From Granulicoccus phenolivorans DSM 17626 = NBRC 107789 = JCM 15570 (GTDB taxonomy: Bacteria; Actinomycetota; Actinomycetes; Propionibacteriales; Propionibacteriaceae), in contig NZ_AUHH01000010.1 of NCBI RefSeq assembly GCF_000423085.1, forward strand, positions 79,669 to 143,668: a stretch of DNA of 64,000 nucleotides, given 5' to 3'. Below, piece after piece: positions 36,507 through 47,955 of the stretch. Position 1 is the first letter of the stretch. Each line of letters begins with the position of its first letter. The translations under genes and the position numbers were made by a program. The notes under the pieces are model-generated. The model was not told the DNA's origin. It ran no database searches and saw only the letters and a program-made list of their open reading frames with translations.

Positions 36507-36570
36507 GGTGCGCCCGCCACCTGGTCGCACACCCGGCCGACCGGCCGCAGTCAGCGGTTCTGCTCGCACC

Positions 36571-36728
36571 TACGCGGGCGCCGGTGGCGGTACGCGGGTC
36601 CCGGCGGCGGTACGCGGGCCCCGGTGGCAGTGCGCGGGTCCTCCCCCGGTTCGCGGGTGCTCGTGGGCCACTACCATCGCGGGTGTTCCTGGCTGCTCGC
36701 GGGTGCTCCTGGCTGCTCGCGGGTCCGG
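36571..36728. repeat. 20-bp-period tandem array (CGCGGGT core)
   Basis: About seven imperfect units with the core CGCGGGN. The first four are close to TACGCGGGCGCCGGTGGCGG and the last ones to CGCGGGTGTTCCTGGCTGCT. It lies between the CitE terminator and the stop of yciO. No gene was recognised in it. Confidence 0.75.
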
Positions 36729-36848
36729 ATCCGGCTTGCTGCCCCTGCAGGGCCCGCATCCCCGAACCCAGCCCGCGCAACCCAACTTCTCCCGCGTACT
36801 CCAATTGGTGGATACGCGGCCGAGCAACTCGCCGAAGGCTGAGCCCGC

Positions 36849-37472
36849 TCAGGCCTCGAACGGGGCCGGATCGCCGGAGCCGACCCGGAGCACCTCGGGT
36901 TCGCCCTCGGTCCAGTCGATCACGGTGGTGGAGTCCTCCAGTTCCTCGCCGTCATCGAGGACCGCATCCAACTGCGTACCGAGTTCCTCGTTGATCCGCC
37001 ACCCCTCGGTCATCTGATGCTCCTCCCCGGGCAGGATCAGCGAGGTGGACAGCAGCGGCTCACCCAATTCCTCGAGCAGGGCCAGCGCGGTCGTGTGCTG
37101 CGGGATGCGTACGCCGACGGTCTTCTTCTTCGGGTGCGCCATCGCCTTGGGAACCTCGCGGGTCGCCGGGAGAATGAACGTGTAGTGCCCGGGGGTGTAC
37201 TGCTTCACCGTCCGGAAGACGTGATTGTCCATTTGGACGTAGTGGCCGAGTTGGGCGAAGTCCTTGCACACCAGGGCGAAGTGATGCTTGTCCCCCAACT
37301 GCCGGATCCGCCGGATTCGCTCCAGCCCCTCGTTGTTGCCCAGCTTGCACCCGAGCGCGTATCCGGAATCGGTCGGATAGGCGATCACGCCCCCGTCCTG
37401 GAGGATCTGCACCACCTGGGCGATGCTGCGGGGCTGCGGATTGTCGGGATGGACCTCGAAATACCTTGCCAT
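36849..37472 (-). CDS. YciO/YrdC/Sua5-family protein (probable threonylcarbamoyl-AMP synthase relative)
   Basis: A 207-residue YrdC-fold protein. VIAYPTDSGYALGCKLGN and KHHFALVCKDFAQLG are the nucleotide/RNA-binding segments. The short form without a Sua5 C-terminal domain and the YVQMDNHVFRTVKQYTPGHY region fit the YciO branch, whose activity in tRNA t6A formation is weaker than that of YrdC. TAGAAT lies exactly 6 nt before the ATG, so translation is probably leaderless. It diverges from the PatB gene. Confidence 0.88.
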   Translation of the reverse strand: MARYFEVHPDNPQPRSIAQVVQILQDGGVIAYPTDSGYALGCKLGNNEGLERIRRIRQLGDKHHFALVCKDFAQLGHYVQMDNHVFRTVKQYTPGHYTFILPATREVPKAMAHPKKKTVGVRIPQHTTALALLEELGEPLLSTSLILPGEEHQMTEGWRINEELGTQLDAVLDDGEELEDSTTVIDWTEGEPEVLRVGSGDPAPFEA

Positions 37473-37570
37473 GCACGGATTCTAGGGAGCCCGGTGGGTG
37501 TGGCACCAGAGGCCCCCGCCGATCGGTTTGCCGCGCCCCGTTCGGCGACCCGGCCCATTATGGTGGGCAG

Positions 37571-38710
37571 GTGGACAATGTCATCTTCAACATCCCCTTG
37601 GCCGAACTTCGTCAGCGCGGCAGCCAGAAGTGGACCCACTACCCGGCCGAGGTATTGCCGGCCTGGGTCGCGGAGATGGACTGCCGTCCGCCGCAGCGGG
37701 TGACCGAGGTGATCACCCGTGCGATGTCGTTGGGTGACACCGGCTACTCCGAGGGTGACTGGTACGCCGAGACCCTGCAGACCTATGCCAAGCGCCGGTG
37801 GCAGTGGGACTTCGACGCCGCCACGCAGGCGGTCGGGCTGCCCAGCGTGATGCACGGCATCGTGCACACCCTGGACCACTTCGTCCGGCCGGGCAGCGGC
37901 GTGGTGATCAATCCGCCGGTCTATGCCGCGTTCTTCAGCTTCCTGAAGCTCGGCCAGTACGAGATCATCGAGAACGACCTGACCCCCGAGGGCCGGATCG
38001 ACCTCGCCACCCTCGCCGACACCTTTGCCGGGAAGTCCGGCAGCAAGCCGGCGGCGTACCTGCTGTGCAACCCGCACAACCCGCACGGCACCGTGCATAC
38101 CCGGGAGGAGTTGGCTGCCGTCGCCGCGGTGGCCGATGAACACGATGTGCTGGTGATCAGCGACGAGATCCACGGCCCGCTGGTGGACGCGTCGGCCACC
38201 TTCGTGCCCTACCTGGATGTCGCCGGGACCGAGAACGGGATCACGATCACCTCGGCGTCCAAGGCGTACAACCTGCCCGGGATGCCGGCCGCCGTGGCGG
38301 TGGCCGGGGTCAATGCCGCCGAGCGGTTGCAGACGATGTCGCCGGCGGTGACCCACGCGCCGAGCTACTTCGGGATCCTCGCCCAGCAGGCCGCCTGGGA
38401 CCACGGCGACGCGTGGCTGACCCAACTGAACCTGGAACTGGAGCAGAACCGGCAGCACCTGGCGGCCCGGCTCGCCGCCGAGCTGCCCACGGTGAGTTAC
38501 ACCCCGAACAAGTCGACCTATCTGGCCTGGGTGGACTGCACCGCCACCGGGGTGGCGAATCCGTTCCAGGCCTGCCTCGACCAAGGTCTGGCCCTCACCC
38601 CCGGCCGGGCCTTCAGCAAGCGCGCACCCCAGTTCGCCCGGGTCAATCTCGGCACGTCGCTGGAGATCCTCGATCTGGTGATCGACAAGATGGTCGCCGC
38701 GCTGGGCTGA
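37571..38710 (+). CDS. PatB/MalY-type PLP-dependent C-S lyase
   Basis: Fold-type I aminotransferase-like enzyme of about 379 residues, probably a cystathionine/cysteine-S-conjugate beta-lyase. The PLP lysine is in TSASKAYNLPGMP; NPPVYAAFF, LLCNPHNPHGTVH and VISDEIHGPLV are typical of MalY/PatB. The GTG start at 37571 has TATGGT 6 nt before it and no ribosome site (leaderless). The frame stays open a further 35 codons upstream without similarity. It could supply sulfur amino acid turnover alongside the cys operon 5 kb away. Confidence 0.9.
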   Translation: MDNVIFNIPLAELRQRGSQKWTHYPAEVLPAWVAEMDCRPPQRVTEVITRAMSLGDTGYSEGDWYAETLQTYAKRRWQWDFDAATQAVGLPSVMHGIVHTLDHFVRPGSGVVINPPVYAAFFSFLKLGQYEIIENDLTPEGRIDLATLADTFAGKSGSKPAAYLLCNPHNPHGTVHTREELAAVAAVADEHDVLVISDEIHGPLVDASATFVPYLDVAGTENGITITSASKAYNLPGMPAAVAVAGVNAAERLQTMSPAVTHAPSYFGILAQQAAWDHGDAWLTQLNLELEQNRQHLAARLAAELPTVSYTPNKSTYLAWVDCTATGVANPFQACLDQGLALTPGRAFSKRAPQFARVNLGTSLEILDLVIDKMVAALG

Positions 38711-38714
38711 GGGG

Positions 38715-39224
38715 TCAGCGTACGGTCAGGATCACCTCGGCGCGGGCCTCGGCGGTGACGCGATCCTGACCGAGCAGGACCAGGAAGGTCGTCGACGCCT
38801 CCGCCGAGGTACGCACCACCACCCGGTCACCGGTGACGGTGATGGTGCCGTCGACGCCGGGGACCGCGTCCAGATGGCGGCGACCGGCGGCCAGGGCGAG
38901 CGTGGTCCGACCGGCCGGGTCACTGGCGTGGGCCGCCGCGGCCGCCCGGGCAGCGCCCGCGGCCGCACTCTCGGCGCGCCGGGTGGCGCTGACCTGCTGA
39001 CCGCCGTCTACCACCAGGCCGGCGATCACGATCAGGGCCAGGCTGAACAGCATGACCAGCACCGACATCGAGCCGCCCCGCTGATCGCGGGCCTCGGCGT
39101 ACGCCGGACGGGAGCGTGGCTGCCGGGGCCGGGACGGGTCCGGTGTGGCGGGGGTCGGTGTGGCGGGGATCGGTGCGACGGGGTTCGGCGGGGACAGGAC
39201 ATGTGCGGCGGTGGGGATGGGCAC
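38715..39224 (-). CDS. TadE/TadG-like secretory pilus protein, orphan
   Basis: A protein of about 169 residues with a proline-rich N-terminus, then SVLVMLFSLALIVIAGLVVD followed by GGQQVSATRRAESAAAGAAR. That is the membrane segment and alanine-rich helix of TadE/TadG-like proteins at the end of Flp-pilus loci. No other tad gene is in the window. The GTG at 39224 has GACAAT 6 nt upstream and was preferred, but ATG at residue 53 (just before the membrane segment) is an alternative. It converges on patB with 4 bp between stops. Confidence 0.7.
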   Translation of the reverse strand: MPIPTAAHVLSPPNPVAPIPATPTPATPDPSRPRQPRSRPAYAEARDQRGGSMSVLVMLFSLALIVIAGLVVDGGQQVSATRRAESAAAGAARAAAAAHASDPAGRTTLALAAGRRHLDAVPGVDGTITVTGDRVVVRTSAEASTTFLVLLGQDRVTAEARAEVILTVR

Positions 39225-39373
39225 GCCTGGATTGTCCCGGCTCGCCCCACGCGGTGCAATACCTCCCGGAACTTCGCGGCGAAATCTGTGCACCGTCCCC
39301 ACCCGATCCGGGCCGCAGCCCAACCAATAGTCTGAGTACGACCCAGATCGGGACGACTCACAGGAGGCCGCAC

Positions 39374-40597
39374 ATGGTCCACAAGGTTGCTCTGCTCACC
39401 GCCGGCGGGTTCGCCCCCTGCCTGTCCTCGGCGATCGGCGGGCTGATCCAGCGCTACACCGCGCTGGCCCCGGAGATCGAGATCATCGCCTACCGGCACG
39501 GATACCAGGGCCTGCTCAGCGGGGACTACCTGACGGTGACCCCGACCGTACGCGTCAATGCCGGGCTGCTGCACTCCTTCGGCGGCTCCCCGATCGGCAA
39601 CTCCCGGGTCAAGCTGACCAATGCCACGGATCTGGTCAAGCGCGGCCTGGTCGCCGAGGGGCAGAATCCGTTGCAGGTCGCCGCGGACCGGTTGATCGCC
39701 GATGGCGTCGACGTTCTGCACACCATCGGCGGTGACGACACCAACACCACCGCCGCCGACCTCGCCGCCTATCTCGCCGAACACGACTACGGCCTGACCG
39801 TGGTCGGCCTGCCCAAGACGATCGACAACGACGTCTTCCCGATCAAGCAGTCCCTGGGCGCCTGGACCGCCGCCGAGCAGGGCTCCCGCTTCGCACAGAA
39901 CATCGTCGGCGAGCACAACTCGGCCTCCCGGATGCTGATCGTGCACGAGGTGATGGGTCGCAACTGCGGCTGGCTGACCGCGGCCACCGCGCGCAAGTAC
40001 CGCGAATGGCTGGACGCGCAGCAGTGGCTGCCGGAGATCGGCCTGTCCCGCGAGGCGTGGGATGTGCACGCGGTGTTCGTGCCCGAGGGCCACATCGATA
40101 TCCCGGCCGAGGCGGCCCGGCTGAAGCAGGTGATGGACACCATCGGCAACGTCACGATCTTTCTGTCCGAGGGCGCCGGCCTCGATTCGATCGTCGCGGA
40201 GATGGAGAAGGCCGGCGAGGAGGTGCCGCGGGACCCGTTCGGGCACGTCAAGCTGGACAAGGTCAACCCGGGCCAGTGGTTCGGGGACCAGTTCGCCAAG
40301 CTGCTCGGGGCGGAGAAGGTGATGGTGCAGAAGTCGGGCTACTACTCCCGGGCCGCGGCGGCCAACGAGGATGACCTGGCCCTGATCAAGCAGTGCACCG
40401 ATCTGGCCGTGGACTGCGCCCTGCGGGGTGAGTCCGGGGTGATCGGCCAGGACGAGGACGCCGGGGACACCCTGCGTGCCATCGAGTTCCCGCGGATCAA
40501 GGGCGGCAAGCCGTTCGACATCGACACCGACTGGTACGCCGCGATGCTCGCCGACCTCGGTCAGGCGCAGCCGGAGAAGGTCAGCGTCGAGCACTGA
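39374..40597 (+). CDS. pfp: Pyrophosphate-dependent 6-phosphofructokinase
   Basis: A 407-residue phosphofructokinase using PPi. The discriminating residues are visible: GGDDTNTTAADLA (Asp where ATP enzymes have Gly) and GLPKTIDND with Lys, both marks of PPi specificity. Other features are GRNCGWLTAATA and the YEREWL-like lid. The reaction is reversible and links glycolysis with gluconeogenesis; it is typical of propionibacteria. AGGAGG lies 7 nt before the ATG. Confidence 0.95.
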   Translation: MVHKVALLTAGGFAPCLSSAIGGLIQRYTALAPEIEIIAYRHGYQGLLSGDYLTVTPTVRVNAGLLHSFGGSPIGNSRVKLTNATDLVKRGLVAEGQNPLQVAADRLIADGVDVLHTIGGDDTNTTAADLAAYLAEHDYGLTVVGLPKTIDNDVFPIKQSLGAWTAAEQGSRFAQNIVGEHNSASRMLIVHEVMGRNCGWLTAATARKYREWLDAQQWLPEIGLSREAWDVHAVFVPEGHIDIPAEAARLKQVMDTIGNVTIFLSEGAGLDSIVAEMEKAGEEVPRDPFGHVKLDKVNPGQWFGDQFAKLLGAEKVMVQKSGYYSRAAAANEDDLALIKQCTDLAVDCALRGESGVIGQDEDAGDTLRAIEFPRIKGGKPFDIDTDWYAAMLADLGQAQPEKVSVEH

Positions 40598-40604
40598 CCG
40601 CGGT

Positions 40605-40643
40605 CCCGGGCCGCCGGCACCTGCAGGGTGCCCGCGGCCCGGG
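40605..40643. terminator. Terminator after pfp
   Basis: CCCGGGCCGC/GCGGCCCGGG with a second inner stem GGCACC/GGTGCC and a 5-nt loop, followed by GGGTTT. It lies between convergent genes. Confidence 0.7.
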
Positions 40644-40679
40644 CGGGTTTGCCCGGACCGTCCGCGGACCGGGCTCGGC

Positions 40680-40934
40680 TCAGCGGCCGAAGATCTTGCG
40701 GACGCCCCACACCAGCAGCGCACCGACCCCGGCGCCGATCAGTGCGCCGGCGACGAAGCCGACTCCCATCGACAACTGCGCATTCTGGATCGCCACCTTC
40801 GCCGGCACCGGTGCCTCCGGATCGATCTCGCGACCCTCCCGGGCGCCCCCGGCCCACGGGTGCCCGACGACGTTCACATCGGGTCCGTTCAGGAGCTGGT
40901 CGCGACGCTCGGCAGACATGGGCCTGGGTTTCAT
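40680..40934 (-). CDS. Small single-pass membrane protein
   Basis: An 84-residue protein of unknown function. One transmembrane segment near the C-terminus (MGVGFVAGALIGAGVGALLV) follows a polar N-terminal ~50 residues and ends in a short basic tail (VRKIFGR). TACACT lies 7 nt before the ATG at 40934, consistent with leaderless translation. Confidence 0.65.
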   Translation of the reverse strand: MKPRPMSAERRDQLLNGPDVNVVGHPWAGGAREGREIDPEAPVPAKVAIQNAQLSMGVGFVAGALIGAGVGALLVWGVRKIFGR

Positions 40935-41011
40935 GACCCCGAGTGTACGCAGTCCCCTCCCCGGCCGGGCCGGCGTACGGCGGGCTGGTCCCGCTACGGG
41001 AGTGAGCGACC

Positions 41012-42313
41012 TCAGTCCGCGTCGACGATGGTCCGCGGATTCGTCGCTTCCTCCGCCGTGCCCTGCTTCGCCCGCCCGCCGGCTGCAGCCCGGCCGGCCG
41101 GGTCGCCGCCGTTGTGCCGGTACGGCTTCAGGTCGGCCGGAGTCAGGGCCCGGTCGTCGGCCTCCGAGGCCTTGACGATCCGCTCCACCCCGGCCGGATC
41201 GTCGGGCGTGGGGACCTCATCGGGGTCCGGATGTGCCTCCGGGTCGGGGTGCAGGCCGGGCACCGCGCCCTTCACCTTGTCCAGCATCTCGGCGCGCTTG
41301 AGCTGACTCTCGGCCTTCTCGCGCTCCTGCTCCATCCGGTCCACCTCGGCCAGGGCCCAGTGGTTCGGCGCGGTGCGGACGCCGGGCACGTCCCGCAAGG
41401 GCTCATCCGGCTCGCTCCAGCGCCGGGCGATGGCCGGCTGGTTCGCCGTGGCGATCCAGGCCGCGACATACAGGATCAGCCGGAACAGCAGATTGAACAG
41501 CAGCATGATCACGATCACCGGGCCGAACAGGGCCGCGGCCGGATTTCCGGAGAAGCTGCTCATCAGCAGGCCCGCCAGGTACTGCAGGGCGACCATCCCG
41601 ACCGCACCGATCAGGGCGCCCCAGCCCAACACCTTGGTGGTCGGGCGCTGCTCCGCGGTCGGCAGCACCCGGAACAGGAAGACGAACAGCAACCACGCGG
41701 TGATCAGCGTCGCCAGCATCGGCAGCAGCCGCAGCCCCAGTTCGGCCCCCGGTACCCCGTCCAGGTGGAAGGTGTTCACCAGAATTCCGCGCAGCGTGGT
41801 CGCCACGTTGCTCAGTGCGGCCATCAGCACGAACATCAGCAACAGCACCAGCAACGACCCGAAGTTCTTCAGTGTCTCCACGACGATGTTCGACTTGGGT
41901 TCCTTCTCCTCCAGATCCAGCGCCAACTGCGTCCGCACGGCGCTCTTCAGGTTGGAGATCCAGCCGGCACCGGAATAGCCCGCCGAGAGCAGGCCGACGA
42001 TGCCGATCCCGGCCCAGTTGTTCAGCGCGTCCTGGATCACCTGCAGGATCGAGTCGCGGGCCGGCATCCCCGCCAGTTGCTCGCCGACGATCTGCATGAT
42101 CCGGTCCAGCCCCGAGGGCATGAACACCGTGACCGTCATCCCGAGCAGGGCGAAGGCGAACATCAGGATCGGTACCAGGGCGAGCACCGAGAAGTAGGTG
42201 ATCGCCCCGGCGAACTGATTGCCCAGCCGGTTTCCGTAGCGAGCCAGCATGCGCAGAATGTGCGCAATGGCCGGTTTCGCCTTGAGTGCCTTCACTGTGT
42301 CCGACAGTGCCAT
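41012..42313 (-). CDS. YihY/BrkB-family membrane protein
   Basis: A 433-residue inner-membrane protein. About six helices lie in residues 40-310 (e.g. ITYFSVLALVPILMFAFALL, LLVLLLMFVLMAALSNVATT, VIVIMLLFNLLFRLILYVAA). A polar, Asp/Pro/Lys-rich tail of ~120 residues contains a short coiled-coil-like stretch (DRMEQEREKAESQLKRAEML). GGAG precedes the ATG at 42313. The frame continues 124 codons upstream across a tandem repeat, which is rejected as coding. Function is unresolved in the family. Confidence 0.88.
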   Translation of the reverse strand: MALSDTVKALKAKPAIAHILRMLARYGNRLGNQFAGAITYFSVLALVPILMFAFALLGMTVTVFMPSGLDRIMQIVGEQLAGMPARDSILQVIQDALNNWAGIGIVGLLSAGYSGAGWISNLKSAVRTQLALDLEEKEPKSNIVVETLKNFGSLLVLLLMFVLMAALSNVATTLRGILVNTFHLDGVPGAELGLRLLPMLATLITAWLLFVFLFRVLPTAEQRPTTKVLGWGALIGAVGMVALQYLAGLLMSSFSGNPAAALFGPVIVIMLLFNLLFRLILYVAAWIATANQPAIARRWSEPDEPLRDVPGVRTAPNHWALAEVDRMEQEREKAESQLKRAEMLDKVKGAVPGLHPDPEAHPDPDEVPTPDDPAGVERIVKASEADDRALTPADLKPYRHNGGDPAGRAAAGGRAKQGTAEEATNPRTIVDAD

Positions 42314-42450
42314 GGTGCTGCTCCGTCCTTGCCGGCGGCCATCGGCGTTCGCCCGAGGCGATGTTAGTGGGCGATCGGCTTTGTCGACACATCGGCCGGC
42401 GGCGCGCCGCAACTCGGCGCCGGACCGGTCCGGCAGCCGATTCCGGGGGC

Positions 42451-42614
42451 CAGCCTTCCTGCAATGGAAAGTTAGGGCACGGGCCTTCCGGCGATGGAAA
42501 GTTAGGGCACGGGCGTTTCCGCGATGGAAAGTTCGGACACCGGCCTTCCCGCGATGGATCGTTCGGGTAGTGCCCTTCCCGCGATGGAAAGTTCGGGGAC
42601 GCCCCTTCCCGCGA
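42451..42614. repeat. 30-bp tandem array, five full units plus a partial
   Basis: Five abutting 30-bp units at 42451, 42481, 42511, 42541 and 42571, and a 14-bp partial from 42601. The shared core is CGATGGAAAGTT, with unit ends such as GGGCACGGGCCTTCC. There are no spacers. It lies in the 530-bp gap between gcvP and yihY. Confidence 0.9.
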
Positions 42615-42747
42615 CACGTACGGCCATCCCGCAGCCCGTAACACTTCCCGCATCCGCTGCACCAGTCGCGGGAAAGCGTCGGCATCGCGGAGTCGCCGTT
42701 GCTGTCGCAGGAAGCCCGAGCGCCACCCTTGCCGTCGCAGGAAGCCG

Positions 42748-42843
42748 CTCAGCCCTCGAACGCCTCCTGCCCTCACCCCCGAACGCCTCCGCCACTCAGC
42801 CCCCGAACGCCTCCGGCCCTCAGTCCTCGAACGCCTCCGGCGA

Positions 42844-42866
<23 letters not shown>
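42748..42866. repeat. 24-bp tandem array built from the gcvP 3' end
   Basis: Five units of 23-24 bp. The unit at 42843-42866 is the end of gcvP itself, including its TGA. Four more (42748, 42772, 42795, 42819) follow downstream. Read on the minus strand each repeats a PPEAFED-stop-like sequence, some changed to PEAFGG-stop. Confidence 0.9.
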
Positions 42867-45729
<2,863 letters not shown>

Positions 45730-45789
45730 GCGGCTTATCGTAGGGCGACCCACCGAGGCGTGTGCGGGCCCCGCCGCATCCGGGAGACC

Positions 45790-46374
45790 TCAGCCGATCC
45801 GGCGGGCCCGGCGCTGGGCCAGTTCGTCGTTGGCCACCGGCGTCACCTCGGCCTCGCCGCTGTCGGCCTTCTCGGTCGGCAACTGGTGCAGTTCCCCGGC
45901 GATGTCGCGCCACACGCTGCCCAGCGCGATGCCGAACATGCCCTGGCCACCGGCCAGCAGATCGATCACCTCGTGATCGGTGGTGCACTCGAAGATCGAG
46001 ACCCCGTCGCTCATCAGCGTCACCTGGCTGAGATCCTCGACCCCGCGCGCCCGCAGGTGATCGATGGCCTTGCGTACCTGCTGCAGCGAGATGCCGGCAT
46101 CGATCAGGCGCTTGATCACCTTCAGGATGACCAGGTCACGGAAGGAGTACAGCCGGTGCGAACCGGATCCCTGCGCGCCCTTGATCTCGGGGGTGACCAG
46201 ACCGGTCCGGGCCCAGTAGTCGAGCTGTCGGTAGGTGATCCCGGCCACCGAGCAGGCAACCGGACCGCGGTAGCCGGAGTCCTCCGGAACCAGGGAGAAG
46301 TCACCGTCGAACAGATACTCCTGGGCGGCCTGCTGGGCCGCCCGATCAGTTGCCGGTTCGTTCTGACTGTTCAT
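45790..46374 (-). CDS. MerR-family regulator (Rv1830/ResR-like position)
   Basis: A 194-residue MerR-type regulator. The winged helix is GITYRQLDYWARTGLVTPEI with HRLYSFRDLVILKVIKRLID, followed by a dimer helix and a C-terminal domain (TLMSDGVSIFECTTDHEVID) seen in the actinobacterial Rv1830 family. AGGAG lies 5 nt before the ATG at 46374. Position between the DUF151 nuclease and gcvP matches the mycobacterial locus, where the Rv1830 product influences cell division; that role here is inference. Confidence 0.9.
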   Translation of the reverse strand: MNSQNEPATDRAAQQAAQEYLFDGDFSLVPEDSGYRGPVACSVAGITYRQLDYWARTGLVTPEIKGAQGSGSHRLYSFRDLVILKVIKRLIDAGISLQQVRKAIDHLRARGVEDLSQVTLMSDGVSIFECTTDHEVIDLLAGGQGMFGIALGSVWRDIAGELHQLPTEKADSGEAEVTPVANDELAQRRARRIG

Positions 46375-46447
46375 CTTCACTCCTGGGGCACGACGAGAGT
46401 TTCCCGGTCGTAATTTCACAGTCGAGTTTTCGCGCTGCGATGCCTTC

Positions 46448-46477
46448 ACGCTAGGCCTCCGTCTCCGACAGGGTCAA
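46448..46477 (-). promoter_or_regulatory. Candidate sigma-70-type promoter for merR
   Basis: TTGACC (46477-46472), 18-bp spacer, TAGCGT (46453-46448), giving a leader of about 70 nt. Confidence 0.5.
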
Positions 46478-46535
46478 CGACACGCCGATCCTGATCGGTC
46501 ACAATCTCCGGCCAGACTCCTCAGTAACTCAGCCT

Positions 46536-46564
46536 ATTTCACCCTGACAAGGCAATTCAGTCAA
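46536..46564 (-). promoter_or_regulatory. Second candidate promoter for merR
   Basis: TTGACT (46564-46559), 17-bp spacer, TGAAAT (46541-46536), in the AT-richer part of the gap. Confidence 0.4.
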
Positions 46565-46634
46565 AATCTCGAGAGCTGAGCGATACCTGAAGCACTACTT
46601 GAGACTGTCACACTGATCACATCAGTAACAGGCG

Positions 46635-47117
46635 TTACTGGTTTCCTTCGCCGGTCATGAAGTCGTCGGGACTCACATGATCGAGAAACTCGCGGAACTT
46701 CTCCACCTCGTCCTCGGGCTCCTCCTCGGGCAGGTCGATCCCGGCGGTTTCCAGAACCGAATCCGCACACAGGATCGTCGCCCCGGTCCGCAGCGCCAGC
46801 GCGATCGCGTCCGACGGCCGGGCCTCGACCTTGACGTCCCCCTCGAAGACGAGCAAGCCGTAGAAGGTGCCCTCCTTCAGATCGACCACCTGGACCTGGG
46901 TCAGCCGGAGTCCGTGGGCCTTGAGCACCCCCACCATCAGGTCGTGGGTCAGCGGCCGGGGCGGCACGATGCCCTCGATCGCCTGGGAGATCGCCGTGGC
47001 CTCGTGTGTTCCGATCCAAATCGGCAGGTAGCGCCGGCCACCGACCTCCCGCAGCAGCACCACCGGCACATTGGACGGGTCGTCGACCCGGACCCCCATC
47101 ACATCCAACTCGCGCAT
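46635..47117 (-). CDS. DUF151 bifunctional nuclease family protein
   Basis: A 160-residue protein of the BFN/DUF151 family (Rv1829 type). It begins MRELDVMGVRVDDPSNVPVV, followed by LPIWIGTHEATAISQAIEGI and SDAIALALRTGATILC, and has an acidic C-terminus (LPEEEPEDEVEKF). Family members have RNase/DNase activity in plants; the bacterial role is unclear. TACGCT lies 6 nt before the ATG at 47117, consistent with a leaderless start. The upstream frame to 47156 is ignored. Confidence 0.9.
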   Translation of the reverse strand: MRELDVMGVRVDDPSNVPVVLLREVGGRRYLPIWIGTHEATAISQAIEGIVPPRPLTHDLMVGVLKAHGLRLTQVQVVDLKEGTFYGLLVFEGDVKVEARPSDAIALALRTGATILCADSVLETAGIDLPEEEPEDEVEKFREFLDHVSPDDFMTGEGNQ

Positions 47118-47139
47118 ACCTTCAGCGTACGCGGTTGCC

Positions 47140-47955
47140 CTAGCCCTCCGCCGCAATCCGCAGCATGGCGGCGTGGACGTGGATCATCAGGGAGGTGACG
47201 TCCCGGCTGGGGTCGCGGCGGGGCGCCTCGGGATTCTGTCCGGCCGAGCGCGCGGCCCGGCGTTTGAACGGCGTCAGCGCCTGCTCGATGATGCCGTACT
47301 CGCGCAGCGCGACCGAGCGGACCTGGCGCAGGTGTCGGGCGTCGATCCCGTACTCGGCCAGCCGCCGCGCGGCGATCGCGATGGTGATCGCGTCGCGGCC
47401 GTAGTAGTTGGTCCCCCGCCGCGGCACCACGATGAGATTCTTCTCCAGTTCGTGCAGCGCCGGCTCGCTGAGCCCGCTCGCCTCCAGCAGCTCGGCCCGC
47501 GACAGCCGCAGCGGCTTGGTCGGATCCGGGGACGGCGTCGGTGCCGCGGCCCCGGGCGTACGCGGGGCGGGTCGGTGCAGCGGCGGATCGGGGGTCAGCC
47601 GGGGATCGGGGGCGCCCTCCGCCAGGGCGTCCCCGCTGACCCCGTCGCCGGTCAGCGGGCCGACCAGCGTCGGTTTGGTGGACTCCAGCTTCGGCGGCGC
47701 CAGCCCTCGATCCATCATGTCCAGGTGCTCGCGGATCACCTTCAGCGGCAGATAGTGATTCTTCTGCACGTCGAGGATGTAACGCAGCCGGGCGATGTCG
47801 CGCTCCCCGTACTTGCGGTACCCCGAGGGGGCTCGCTCCGGGGAAACCAGACCTTCACTCTCCAGATAGCGGATCTTGGAGATCGAAATGTCGGGAAAGT
47901 CCGCCTTCAGCGAGGTCAGCACCTGCCCGATCGTGCGCAGGTTGGACGCGGGCAT
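47140..47955 (-). CDS. MerR-family regulator (Rv1828-like)
   Basis: A 271-residue MerR regulator. The winged helix is in ISISKIRYLESEGLVSPERA with GYRKYGERDIARLRYILDVQ. A Pro-rich linker (~100-145) leads to a second HTH-like C-terminal domain (LSRAELLEASGLSEPALHEL), the hallmark of the Rv1828 group. The ATG overlaps the garA stop by 1 bp, so the two are coupled. Linked regulation of central metabolism is plausible from context. Confidence 0.92.
   Translation of the reverse strand: MPASNLRTIGQVLTSLKADFPDISISKIRYLESEGLVSPERAPSGYRKYGERDIARLRYILDVQKNHYLPLKVIREHLDMMDRGLAPPKLESTKPTLVGPLTGDGVSGDALAEGAPDPRLTPDPPLHRPAPRTPGAAAPTPSPDPTKPLRLSRAELLEASGLSEPALHELEKNLIVVPRRGTNYYGRDAITIAIAARRLAEYGIDARHLRQVRSVALREYGIIEQALTPFKRRAARSAGQNPEAPRRDPSRDVTSLMIHVHAAMLRIAAEG

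Noticed and set aside
41012..42685. N-terminal extension of the YihY protein to 42685
   Set aside because: The extra 124 codons translate the 30-bp repeat (RTFHRGKAGV-like decapeptides) and lie upstream of a clear ribosome site and ATG at 42313.
45730..45789. Glycine riboswitch before gcvP
   Set aside because: Only 60 bp separate gcvP from the upstream gene and the start looks leaderless, so there is no room.
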